From: Sordaria brevicollis
Taxonomy: Eukaryota; Ascomycota; Sordariomycetes; Sordariales; Sordariaceae
Direction of reading: 5' to 3'
Assembly (NCBI GenBank): GCA_033439795.1
Contig: JAUTDP010000006.1
Location: 2,976,001 to 3,040,000 of the forward strand
DNA length: 64,000 bases
The position numbers and the translations under genes were made by a program. The notes beneath the pieces are model-generated. The model was not told where the DNA came from, did not search any database, and worked only from the letters and a program-made list of their open reading frames with translations. Position 1 is the stretch's first letter, and every line of letters starts with the position of its first letter. Shown one piece after another: positions 43,152 through 56,924 of the stretch.

Positions 43152-44963
43152 GGTATTTCTTGTGCTTTCGTTGGCGGTAATGTGGTATTTGAAGGAGGCT
43201 GTTGTTTGTGGAAAGGCAGACTCTGAAGAACGAGATGGTCGAAAAGATTGATGTTGACGTCAAGACTCTGGTGCTCGCGTGGCAAAAAGAGAAAAAAAAA
43301 AAAAAAAAAAAAACAAATGTGTATGACTTCAAGTGATGTTGGATACCAAGCTAATGGCAAAGAGCAAACAAAGACTGATGATCAGGAAAACCAATTCATG
43401 AAAGAGGGTGACCTGCTTCGACATATATACGCAAAGTCCCACCGTCTCGTACCTGCCATGTACTTACTCCCTTCTGGTGCAAAGATACACGTACACATCA
43501 GGAAGGGGAAACATCAGTCCCCATCACGTAACATACCTACCTACCACTGTAGGTCGAGAAAGAAGCTGCATGGATACAGCTACCTAGAGAGCAGGGGGCA
43601 TGAAAGGGAGGTAAGGTACCCTACCGCCAAGTGGCGAGCCGGCGAAGAAAGCAGGTACGCAGGGGAAGCGAACTAAAAGCAGCCTCAGAGTACTACCCGT
43701 GTGCCGGTGGAGGTGGAAGGAGTGTACCTACCTACTTGCCGGGAAGGAAATGGAGAGATGGTAGGCACGATGGGAAGATGGTAGGCACGATGAAAAGACG
43801 GCAAGGATCGGAGGACGTACCTACCTACGCTAGGTTAGAGGTAAGGTAGAGGAGCAGCTTGATGTTCGCAACGACATCGATAATCGATCTCACTTTCCGC
43901 GGACACTTCCACTTACAATGATGACCGTGCAACATGGAAATCTTCTTCCTGATGGTGCAGTGTTATTCCTGTAGCGGGACACTCAGGTGGACAGCAGGGT
44001 ACTTGAACTTTCGAATGCGAAGGGGCGAATCGATTGATCTTCTATCATTTCCAGGAGATGCCAAACTTGAACCGACAAGCCTGAATAAAATGGAATTTGT
44101 CTATTATCGATACCACTGAGCCTTGAGCCTCTGTTTTGGTCACTTTTGGACCATGACATCCTTACTTACCTCTACCAAAAAGATAACTTTTTGTAAACTT
44201 TTCCTTCCGTTTTCCTTCTTTATCGCACCTGTTCTCCCCGTCTGGAACTCGTATCATAATCAAACCTTCACATTTTTCCTGTTCCTTTTCAGCGTCATTA
44301 ATGTAATGTAGTAAACCCGACCTCGAAACCTGCTTTTGATGTGATTGCCAGCATAGGGTACTGAACCAGTGACATTTACAGCCTTCAGTTCCCTCCAACT
44401 GTGCTTCTTATCGATAGCATACGCCTTATCTTTCATCATTTCGTTCTAACCCCTTTTTTGATACCCCACCTGAGTAAACAAACACCACTAGAAACGAAAA
44501 AAAAAAACGTGGAAAAATAGACCTCATCCGGTCACCACAATGGACCAGCAAGAGGTATATTAAGAAGAAAAAAATGTTCAACTAGACAAATGTAAACCTG
44601 ACAACAAGAAAATTTTTTCGAGTAAACCCATTCATCATCAGAAAAAAATGAAATAAAAAAAAAGCTCCATAGCTCCCTAACCCCGTCCGACCAACCAAGC
44701 CAACCAAACCAAGTTGTGTGAATCATTGGCATAATCAATCAACGCAATCCCAAGCAACCAAGGTCACCCTGTCCGACCACCCGTACACCTCTTTTTTGTT
44801 GACCAAGTGCTCTTTATCAGTTGACCGATCGGAAGAGTATAAAAATCATTAACACGACACGCTTATCCATCCATCCGTCCATCAAAAGCCAAATATGTTA
44901 CAGGGAACTCTTAGCCCTCCATCCAGTTGCTCAAAGAGAAGCATTGCAATTGGAGCAGGTACA
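43152..44963. other. Intergenic between paralogue 12 and asd-4
   Basis: 1.8 kb. It has an A-run at about 43290-43311, several TACCTACC repeats (about 43530-43830) and an AT-richer stretch at 44100-44800, which probably includes the 3' region of asd-4. No gene seen. Confidence 0.55.
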
Positions 44964-47521
44964 CTATGACTCTGACTCCGCCTTGAGAGCTTCTTCCACT
45001 GCGGCAGGAGCGGCGGGAAGCTCAGTGGGCACCACCTCTGGTGCAGCAGGTTGCTCGGTGGGCTGCTCCTCAGCAGAGGCAGTCTCCGGTGCGGCGGGCG
45101 TCGGCTCAGGACCAGGTTCAGCTTCTGGCGCTGGGGCAGGAGCCGGAGCTTCAGTCGGCTCGCTAACAGGAGCGGCCGCAGCCTCTGGCTCCTGAATTTG
45201 GTCGTGGACAGGCTCGGGCGCGGGTTCTGGAGCCTGCTCAGGTGCGGCCTCGGGTACTGGCGCAGGGGCAGGCGCGGGCTCGTCGATAACCATGGGGGTG
45301 GGGGCTGGTTGCTCCACAGGTTCGGGCTGCTGCTGATGCTGATGCTGCTGCTGCTCTTGCTGCAACTGCTGATCAATAACGTCGGCAGTGGGCTCGCTCT
45401 TGGTGTTGTCGTCCAGACGAATCTTCTTGTGACGTCCATTGTCCTGAGATTCGAGAGCTTCCTTGACATCCTTCAACTCAACCTCCAGCTCGTCAAGGCG
45501 CCTCTTGAGCATGTTCTCCCGCCTGTGACTTTCCTCCAGTTCCTTTTGCAGCTGCTGGTGAGCTTCGGCCATGGCATCGATCTGGCCACGAAGTTGAGCT
45601 TCAAGCTTGCCGGGTTCCGAAGCTTGGCGAATGTTCTCCTCCGTCTCGAGTTGGTGAAGTCGACCGCGGTAAAGTTCCTGAATGACCTCCAATTCGCTAA
45701 CTCGGGTCTTGAGACTGGCATTGGCAGCAAGGAGCTGCTCGTGGGTCTGCGGCATGTGCTCGCCGTTCATGGGAGACGGGGCTCGACCAGGGGACGCCGT
45801 AGGGACACCGAAACCGGGGATCTGTTGGGCCTGGAATTGATACTCGAGGTTGTGATCGATGGGAATGTGCGGGTGGTATACGTTGGGGGTGCCGGTGCGG
45901 GAAACGGGCGAGTTATCGTCGACAGGGTGACCATTCATGGACTTTTGGGATGCTCTCCGGGCAGCCTGGGCGGCGGCGGCAGCGGCAGGGTTGTTGGGAT
46001 CCATCATGCCCACTCCTCCGTTCATATCAGCGGTGGCAGCGAGGTTCTGCTGCTGTTGTTGCTGCTGCTGTTGCTTGGTACGGTTAGCTACTGAAGAAAG
46101 CTATATCCAGACCACGACAATGGACCGCCTACCTTCTTCTGCTTTGCCAAATCAGGGCGCATAGTCTTGACACGGTTTCGGCTCTTGATAACGTCGGTCT
46201 TTAGGGAAATTGGTCGTGGACGGCCGTGCAGCTTGAGGAACAGGCCGCAAGCATTGCAGAGGACCTGACCCATCTCGTCGCGACGCCATAGCGGCGTTGT
46301 CGAGGTCGCGCAGTTCTGGCATGTGGGCTGTGTGGTTTCACGGTCATGATTAGCCATTGTCGCCATGTTTGCGATTGGGTGGTGGTGTTGCTGTTGCTGT
46401 TGCGCAGGGCAGCAATGTGGCGACGGCGTGGTAATACTATGGTATCGTGCTGATCTTGGGCTACCTTGGTAGCGGATAAGAGATGGGAATGGTATCGCGG
46501 AGAGGGAGAGATAGAAGATTAGATGCTGGCGATAAGGCAACCCGGGCCTTGATAAATAAATGCGGGAAGTGGAAGCGGACCAAGATAGACGCTGCTGCGT
46601 GGGTGGGAGGGATGATGATAAGAGCGGCGCATGGAGTGATAAGGAAATTTTTTGACGGGGCGCATTGGGATTTGGGGCGCTGCAGCAGGCCAAGCGGGCG
46701 ACGAAATAGTGGGCCGTTGCGATAACAACCCGGTCGGGCTTTGGAGGGGCTTAGATAAGCGGATTCCACCAAAACCTGACGTCTTGGCCAATGGGAATCG
46801 TTGCCATTCTCAGCAAACCGGTGGTCATGGCTTTTTCGTGACGTTGATCCATTGCCAACCGCCCGATTGTGTCGCAAGACGCGATTGGGAATATGCGATA
46901 CGCGATAAGGGGGTGGTGGAAAGTGGAAGCCGCAGCAAGACGGCAGAACGTAGAGACACAGCAACAGCAACAACAACAACAACAACAACAACAACACCAA
47001 GAAAGCGAAATAGTAAACTTACCAGATTGCCTCCTGGTCCTGGATGACTGCTAGCAGCTGGAGAAGTGCCTGGAGGAATCATGGGAGGAGCGGCCATAGC
47101 GACAGGTCTACCATTGCAATGTCAGTAAAGTTGGCGCATCGCGGGCGCATGTAGGTACTAAATGTAAGAGTGAAGGGGGAAACAAGCAGCAGAACCACCA
47201 ATGCGCTTTCTACCGCTGCTGCTCTTTCCTCTTCCTCAACTCGGAATCCAATTGACTGGGCACTGACCTGGGCTGTGGTGATGTTGTTGCCGCCGGAGTG
47301 TTGTTGTTGTTGGTGGTGGTGGTGGCAATGGACGCGATACCAGGCAGCATCTGCTGCGACATGGTGTTCTGAGGCGCCGGGGCTGAGGCTTGAGTCGACG
47401 TCGAGCTCGGACGGGATATGGGTTCGGGTTCAAGCGTGGTCGGCACTGGCAAGGGCGGCGATGCCGTCGTCGTCGCGGGTGGTTGTTGTTGTTGTTGTTG
47501 CGTCGTGGGTTCCTCCATCAT
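44964..47521 (-). CDS. asd-4: GATA-type transcription factor, ASD-4/AreB-like
   Basis: Minus-strand exons 47521-47268, 47107-47023, 46327-46133 and about 46073-44964 give about 547 aa. Exon 3 encodes a single GATA zinc finger of the C-x2-C-x17-C-x2-C class (CQNC to CNAC) followed by [16 protein letters not shown] and a basic tail. The last exon starts with a Gln run and contains a long coiled coil (about [19 protein letters not shown] onward), then a Pro/Ala/Glu-rich tail. One GATA finger plus a C-terminal coiled coil is the layout of Neurospora ASD-4 and Aspergillus AreB, which act in ascus development and nitrogen control (family knowledge). The first two exons are less certain. An in-frame ATG at 46366 just before the finger could start a shorter form inside the roughly 700-nt intron. 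The exon-4 acceptor could be 6 nt later. Confidence 0.82.
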
Positions 47522-51056
<3,535 letters not shown>

Positions 51057-52220
51057 ATGCCTCTCCAACTAACCGTCAAGAAAATCGACGGTAAACCCGG
51101 CCAGGTTTACTATCCGTATGTTTTTGCTTTCTCCTCATGTTCATCTCATCAACCAAACCACTAACATGTCAACAGCCTCCAACTAAACACCATCCCCAAA
51201 CCCACCCCCGGCCCCGGCGAGCTCCTCGTCCGGCTCCACTCCTGCGCCCTCAACCACCGCGACCTCTTCATTCGCCAACACCTCTACCCCGGCATCTCCT
51301 TCTCCAACCCTTTTCTCGCAGACGGCTACGGCGTCGTCGAATCCGCCGGCCCCTCCGTAACCTCCGCCTCGGCGCAACTAATCGGCAAACCCGTCCTCAT
51401 CACTCCCTCCCGCGGGTGGATCTCCTCCCCCGACGGCCCCGACGATCCAACCCAGCCTTGGACCGTCATCGGCTCCGCCCAGCTCACACCGGCGGGGACA
51501 GCGCAGGAGTACATCGTCGTCCCAGAAGCCGAAGCCGTTGCCGCGCCTGAACATCTCAATGCCGCCGAGGGCGCCGCCCTTCCCTTGGTGGGGTTAACCG
51601 GGTGGCGAGCGCTGGTTACCAAAGCCCAGGCCAAACCCGGGCAGAACATTTTGGTGACCGGCATCGGCGGCGGTGTTGCATTGCAAGTGTTGCAGTTCGC
51701 CGTGGCGATGGGGTGTAACGTGTTTGTCACCTCTGGGGATTCCCAGAAAATTGAAAAGGCGAAGAAAATGGGTGCTAAGGGAGGGGTGATTTATAAGGAA
51801 AAGGATTGGGATAAGCAATTGCTGAAACAGTTGCCGAGGGATAGACCATATTTGGATGCGGTGGTTGATGGTGCCGGAGGGGATGTGGTGGCGAGGAGTG
51901 TGAAGCTTTTGAAGAGTGGTGGGGTTATAGCGAGTTATGGGATGACGGTTGGTCCGAAGATGGATTGGTTGATGCAGGCTGTTTTGAAGAATGTGGAGCT
52001 GAAGGGGAGTACGATGGGTAGTCGCAAGGAGTTTGAGGAGATGGTGGAGTTTGTGAGGGAGAAGGGGATCAGGCCGGTGGTGAGCAAGGTGGTTAGGGGG
52101 TTGGATAATTTGAGTGGCATTGATGAGTTGTTTGAGGAGATGAAGCAGGGGAAGCAGTTTGGGAAGTTGGTGGTGTTGATTGATGGGAAGGCGGAGGAGG
52201 GGAAGGAGAGTAAGTTGTGA
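51057..52220 (+). CDS. Zinc-independent medium-chain dehydrogenase/reductase (quinone-oxidoreductase type)
   Basis: Exons 51057-51115 and 51176-52220 encode 367 aa. An N-terminal GroES-like part (ALNHRDLFIRQHLYP, FLADGYGVVESAG) precedes a Rossmann NAD(P)-binding part with ILVTGIGGGVALQVLQFA. The four-cysteine structural zinc lobe of classic alcohol dehydrogenases is absent, and the usual catalytic-site Cys/His pair is not in place. This points to the zinc-free quinone-oxidoreductase/enoyl-reductase branch (Pfam ADH_N and ADH_zinc_N families). It probably acts in the cytosol with NADPH on quinones or conjugated carbonyls. Substrate is unknown, and no pathway partner lies next to it. Confidence 0.9.
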
Positions 52221-52446
52221 TCTCTCACCCGCCCCGCCCCCCCTTCCCGGATGATATAAGGAGTTGAAACGGAGCTGATGCTAGTTTCCGTAGGTGAATA
52301 AGATACCAAAGAACGATTATCCTCTATCCTATAAAGGTGGACATAGTGCAAAAAAGGGAGAGAATGCCGAGAGGCCGGCCCTGATGATAATAGAAAAAAA
52401 CAGATCAAAAAAGAGGATCTCGAATCATCTATCTCATCACCGATTT

Positions 52447-52532
52447 TGGACGAGCTGGGAATCGAACCCAGGACCTTTCGCATATCCGTAAGGTATGCTA
52501 AGCGAACGCTCTACCAACTGAGCCACACGCCC
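52447..52532 (-). tRNA. tRNA-Ala(AGC) with 13-nt intron
   Basis: An 86-nt minus-strand gene. The 5' exon is 37 nt (GGGCGTG acceptor strand, D arm GGCTCAGTTGGTAGAGC), the anticodon loop reads TTAGCAT with anticodon AGC, and the T arm is CTGGGTTCGATTCCCAG. The 13-nt intron lies at 52483-52495, after position 37 as usual. The acceptor stem has one U-U mismatch at 6-67. The discriminator base is A. Confidence 0.93.
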
Positions 52533-52567
52533 TGAAAGTGGAGATAAAGATATTGATGATGGAGAAG

Positions 52568-52655
52568 TGGACGAGCTGGGAATCGAACCCAGGACCTTTC
52601 GCATATTCGGAAGAAACATGCTAAGCGAACGCTCTACCAACTGAGCCACACGCCC
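52568..52655 (-). tRNA. tRNA-Ala(AGC) with 15-nt intron
   Basis: An 88-nt minus-strand gene whose exons are identical to the neighbour 35 bp away. The intron, 52604-52618 (15 nt), differs in length and sequence. This is a tandem tRNA pair, with internal A and B box regions intact in both. Confidence 0.93.
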
Positions 52656-53411
52656 GTAATCTTTGTTGGAAACCGGCGCCGGATGAAGGGTTTATCATTG
52701 CGAGGCGGTTGAGTTGAGAAGTGACTGGTGGTAATTAGGAGTGAGGCGAGAGTGATGTGATTGTTGATGGGATGGCTGAAGTGTGGTTTGGAGGAACTTT
52801 GGGTATGAACAACCAAACCGCAATGTGATTTGGTCGACGCCTTAACGGAAATTCCCACATTTGTGGCATTGTGTATGTTGCTGGTTGCAGAATTGATGAG
52901 TGTCTGGGGAGTGCCATCTGTGGTCGTATTTAGTGATACATGCATCGGTTTTTCCCCGAACGGACCGAAAATGGTGGTCGCTGAACCGTGCTACTCTTCG
53001 GTATTGAACCTTGGCATCGGTCCTCTTTTCTCTTTTTGACGTGTTCATAATGCACTAGTCGGCTGCGTTTGTGACGGGAAGCATTGGGTCAAACTTGGCT
53101 TTTGTCCGTTAGACAGCTTGCGCAACCCTTCGTGGAATGAGTTCGATCGGGAGTTGGAATCTAGATTCTAGGTTGACGCCTTGGTCCGTTGTAGTAGCTT
53201 GGTGCCCAACGGAAACCGTTGGGGAAAGGAGGGGTGTCGATCACCAAAGAGAAGAGACGTGGTCCCGATGCATGGTCCAGCCCAATTAGATGCTCCGTTG
53301 CCGGTAATTTGATGCCTCTCGGTGATTATTGTGGCCATGATCCTTGCTCACCAACACAGACTTGTCGTTCATGTTATGGTCGTCGAAGTTGACTGGGCGG
53401 CTATTCAGGGT
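52656..53411. other. Intergenic after the tRNA pair
   Basis: 756 bp of unique-looking sequence. No gene seen. Confidence 0.6.
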
Positions 53412-53894
53412 TTACCAAAAAGGTTCCCACTCCAGATGATCGTCTTCGGTATCACTGTGGTCGGAGGCATGTTCGATGTGCTCAACGCCTTTGCGCTTTT
53501 CGGTGGCGGAGGAGGAGGCTTTTGGCTTTGGCTTTGACTTTGGCTTAGACTTTGGCTTAGACTTCGGCTTAGACTTCGGCTTGTTGATGGAGACAGTAAC
53601 TTTTGGGTTTGGCTTGGGCTTGGGGTTCTTGAAGTTGGTTGAGATAGATGTTGAGGTGATGCGTTTGAAGGTCACTTTGGAGAGGGCGGTAGAGATTGTG
53701 CTAGATAGACGAGTGAGCAGGGCGCCTTTGAAAGGGCGCGGGAGGGAGGTTGAAGGCATAGCTGTGGCAGTCAAGGTTGCGGAGGTCATGGTCGTGGGAG
53801 TCATGGTTGTGGGAGTCATGGTTGTGGATGGCACGATTTCAGTTCGAGAAACGACTTTATTGTCTGTTGCGTTTGGGCCGGAAAGTGATGGCAT
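53412..53894 (-). CDS. Low-complexity hypothetical protein with PKSK repeats
   Basis: A single-exon frame of 160 aa with no recognised domain. The N terminus has Met/Thr repeats (TTMTPTTMTP). The middle is Ser/Thr-rich. Residues about 92-130 are a Pro/Lys repeat (KPKS four times, encoded by a 12-bp tandem repeat at about 53525-53585). The end is acidic (DHSDTEDDHLEWEPFW). The lysine repeat next to an acidic end suggests a nuclear or nucleic-acid-binding protein, but this is speculative. A + strand frame overlaps it and has poorer composition. Confidence 0.5.
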   Translation of the reverse strand: MPSLSGPNATDNKVVSRTEIVPSTTMTPTTMTPTTMTSATLTATAMPSTSLPRPFKGALLTRLSSTISTALSKVTFKRITSTSISTNFKNPKPKPNPKVTVSINKPKSKPKSKPKSKPKSKPKPKASSSATEKRKGVEHIEHASDHSDTEDDHLEWEPFW

Positions 53895-55067
53895 GACGGG
53901 AAGGATAAAACACCAAGACAGTCAACGAACGGGGAACACCGGAACTTTTGTACCCCGACCCCCCGACTCTCGTCTCCATCATCCCAACGTGGTTCCATTC
54001 TCAGGTACCATCCACCATGCATGCGGGCCAGCAAAACCCCATATATACATGCATGATGCACATCAACGACGTGTCATTTTGTAAGTTGATGATGCACCCC
54101 ACGCCGTAGTCTGGCATAAGCGCTGTCTTTAGTGGTTTTTGGTGGAGGACATGAGTCCATGTGTGCTTCAGCCCTTTAGCGCTTTCCAAAACCACAGACT
54201 GACGCTTTCACCAAGAAGAAGAGTGACACACGTGAAGACAATGACCCCAGGCAAGTCCGCGCAACACTCCACGAGCAAACATGACAGTTCAAAGCAAAGA
54301 TTGTACATCGGGCTGGTTAAGTGAGTCAATCCTGGGACCAAGTGTGTCGAAGAACAAGAAGGTCATGTTGGATGCGAGTGCCAGATAGACGTACAGATGG
54401 CATGGCATGTATACGTGTTGTTTACCCTTGCCCTGAGCTTCCTAGCAGCGTACCATCTGGTTCTATCCACATGACATTTTTTGATTTACGATGCCAACAT
54501 CGCCCAAAACTCTCCACGGACTGCCGTCAACCCCCGTTCTACGGTACACTGTTTGAATGCACGCCATCGTCAGTACCAAAAACCGTTTTCCTCAGGGCAC
54601 GGCCGGAGGGTATATGCCACTTGCACGCGACCTAATGTCAACAGTAGAACTTTGCAAAAAGGAGGCAATTCCTGAACGGTTGTCGGGTGACAGCGGTTAC
54701 GGTGTTGGGACTGATGGGTTGACATGTTGTAGGTATTATTGCACAGTTCACTTCACATAGCAGCCAAGAAAACAAGCATCACGATCATTGAAGGTGTATC
54801 CAACCACTTGCATTCCGTTCGTTTCTAGCTGTCGTCGTGTCTTCCCTTTCTTGCCCTTTTCCATCTCCAGCTCGTTCTCCAGCTCGTTCCATGTCTCCGG
54901 TCCCAGCTCTCCTCCCATTCCTTTCCCTGTCCATCAACTCCCTCCCCGCAAATATTCTCCAAAGGCCAAAAAACCCAGACTTCCACCACCCTGCCTCAAC
55001 CCTAGCCGTATGTCGATAAAAGGCGTGTATGACAACGCCGGAGACATCCAACCCAACCGGACCCCAT
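53895..55067. other. Intergenic between two hypothetical genes
   Basis: 1.17 kb. It should hold the promoter of the PKSK protein and the 3' region of the next minus-strand gene. No other gene seen. Confidence 0.55.
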
Positions 55068-56069
55068 CTACACCGCACACAAAACAACCAAAACCCCTAT
55101 CTCCGCCCCCTGGGACCTAAACTCCGACCCCCTCCTCTTCCCCTTTGAGGTTGGAACCGGCCTCGCCCCCTTCCTCAACCTCTCCAACCTCTCCCTCTCC
55201 CTCTCCTTCTTCTCCTCCTTCTTCATTGCCCGTACTTCCTCCCTGTGCTGCTTGTAGCTAACCAAACGCTCCTTGAGAGCGTGGAGGACGTGCCTGCCTC
55301 CCACTTGATGGTGACGGTGTTCGTGCTCCTCTTGAGGTCTGTACTCGTCTTCGTACCTGTACTCGTCTTCGTACTCGCAAAGTGCATGCTCCTGCCCCTG
55401 AACTCGCGTGAGAGGAGTGAATTGAGACAAGTCTTTGTTGTTGTCGGTGGTGTTGTCGGCGTGCTTGTCTTTGTGCTTGTCTTTGGTGTTGGCAACCTTA
55501 GAGCGGCCAGCCTGAGCTCGCTGGGACCTGCTCCAGGCCGGAAACATGGCGTAGACCGGGTGGAGGAAGGAGCCGACGAGTCGTGGTTTGCGGACTTGGA
55601 CGGTGCTGCATGTGTCGGAGAGGGAGATGGCGGTTGTGATGGTGGTGGCGGTGGAAAGGACTCGGGAGATGGAGTCGTTGTAGTCGTTCTTGGAGTCTGG
55701 GATGTATGACTCGGTGGTGGTGGTGATTGCCGAAGGAGGTGATGGCAGTGTCTGGGTGTGTGGCTGGGTGATGTTAGCTAGGTCATGGTCATGGTTATGG
55801 TCGAGGACCGGGACATGGGAAAGGTGCTTTTGGGCTGGAGTTGGCTGTACCTTCTTCTGCTTCTTCTGCTTCTTTGACTTGTTTCTCCATGATGCGTCCT
55901 TGATGAAGGTCTCGTACTCCGCTGGGGATGTCATGAGAGGGAGAAAGTAGGACATGGTGGATGAGTTGTCTTTGGATGACTTGTGTGTGGACGACTTGTG
56001 TGTGGCCGATTTTTGTGTCGATGACTTGTGCGTGGACGACTTGTGTGCGGACGAATCGTGTGCGGACAA
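55068..56069 (-). CDS. Hypothetical protein with N-terminal HKSST repeats
   Basis: A single-exon frame of 333 aa, not recognised. It starts with HKSST-type pentapeptide repeats encoded by a 15-bp minisatellite. It continues with a globular-looking part (YFLPLMTSPAEYETFIKDAS), a His/Asp-rich stretch (DHNHDHDL), a Thr-rich segment and a highly charged C terminus (EEKKERERERLERLRK) that is probably helical. The DNA repeat runs upstream of the first ATG past stop codons, so the true start may be the internal Met at residue 39 (SSTMSYFLPLM). An intron cannot be excluded. Confidence 0.5.
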   Translation of the reverse strand: MSAHDSSAHKSSTHKSSTQKSATHKSSTHKSSKDNSSTMSYFLPLMTSPAEYETFIKDASWRNKSKKQKKQKKVQPTPAQKHLSHVPVLDHNHDHDLANITQPHTQTLPSPPSAITTTTESYIPDSKNDYNDSISRVLSTATTITTAISLSDTCSTVQVRKPRLVGSFLHPVYAMFPAWSRSQRAQAGRSKVANTKDKHKDKHADNTTDNNKDLSQFTPLTRVQGQEHALCEYEDEYRYEDEYRPQEEHEHRHHQVGGRHVLHALKERLVSYKQHREEVRAMKKEEKKERERERLERLRKGARPVPTSKGKRRGSEFRSQGAEIGVLVVLCAV

Positions 56070-56155
56070 CTTAGGTGTGCTTGGATAACTTGTGCGTGGA
56101 CGACTTGTGTGTCGATGGCTCGTGCGTGAATGGCTTATGTGTAGACAGCAAGGTT
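55970..56155. repeat. 15-bp minisatellite around a start codon
   Basis: Degenerate tandem 15-bp units of the type GGACGACTTGTGTGT (+ strand) run from about 55970 to 56150. They encode HKSST repeats in the minus-strand gene and continue upstream of its first ATG, where the frame is lost. Confidence 0.75.
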
Positions 56156-56279
56156 GGCTTTGGTGAATGAAGCTTGTTGAAGTTGATGGTTCAGACTTGA
56201 GCAGTTGCTTGAGCTTGGCTTTGGTGAATGAAGCTTGGTGAAGAGTTGGTGGTTCAGACTTTAGCAGTTGCTTGAGCTT
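56156..56279. repeat. Tandem duplication of about 61 bp
   Basis: Two adjacent units that start GGCTTTGGTGAATGAAGCTT (56156-56216 and 56217-56279) differ by a few substitutions and a 2-bp insertion. Confidence 0.85.
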
Positions 56280-56924
56280 GGGTGAATGGATGAAGAGTGA
56301 GAGGAAAGGGAAAGAAAGGAAAGGTCTTGGGGGTCAAGCTTTATATGGGAGCTTGTCGAGGCCAGTTCGCCGCATCCCGTAAGCTTCACAGTTGCATGAA
56401 AAATGGCTGAACGGCAAAAGAAACCCAAAGACACGGATGGCATCAATAAGGCATGCTGCGACAGCATTTGGAGATGCGCATGCAAGGTTGAACGTTCATT
56501 TGCCTGCAGAGCGACATTATCGGTACTTCCCCAAGCACACATCCAGGCTTCCGCGATGTAAACCTCTCGGAGATGGGTTCGGCGACGAAAAAGGAGATGA
56601 CCAGAAACCCGGAGAAAGAGTGGTGCAAAGTGGCCACAACACTTCAGTTCAGGGCAAGAAGATAGAAGTCGTGGAGGTACAGTTCCATTGCTCGAGTCAA
56701 TTCGAGCTTCGGCTTCTTCGTGTTACGGCTTGCATGATACATCACGAGTCTTAAACTCACAAGAAATCTCGAATGTCCAACCGACCCAGCCGATGGGCAG
56801 AATGATTGTCAGCGGTATATTATCGAGTTCTATTGACACTTTCTATTTTCTACACATTGATCTATATTTGACTGTCCGACAAGACTGAACAGTAGTTACT
56901 AGTCAAATTCGCACACTCCGTCTT
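56280..56924. other. Intergenic before the DUF3176 gene
   Basis: 645 bp with no gene seen; probably upstream sequence of the HKSST gene and 3' region of the DUF3176 gene. Confidence 0.55.

Noticed and set aside
43290..43311. A-run considered as a retroposon tail
   Set aside because: No target duplication or recognisable element body next to it. Simple homopolymer.
45051..46094. 347-codon plus-strand frame
   Set aside because: Antisense to the last exon of asd-4; Leu-rich composition mirrors the Gln/Glu codons of the real gene.
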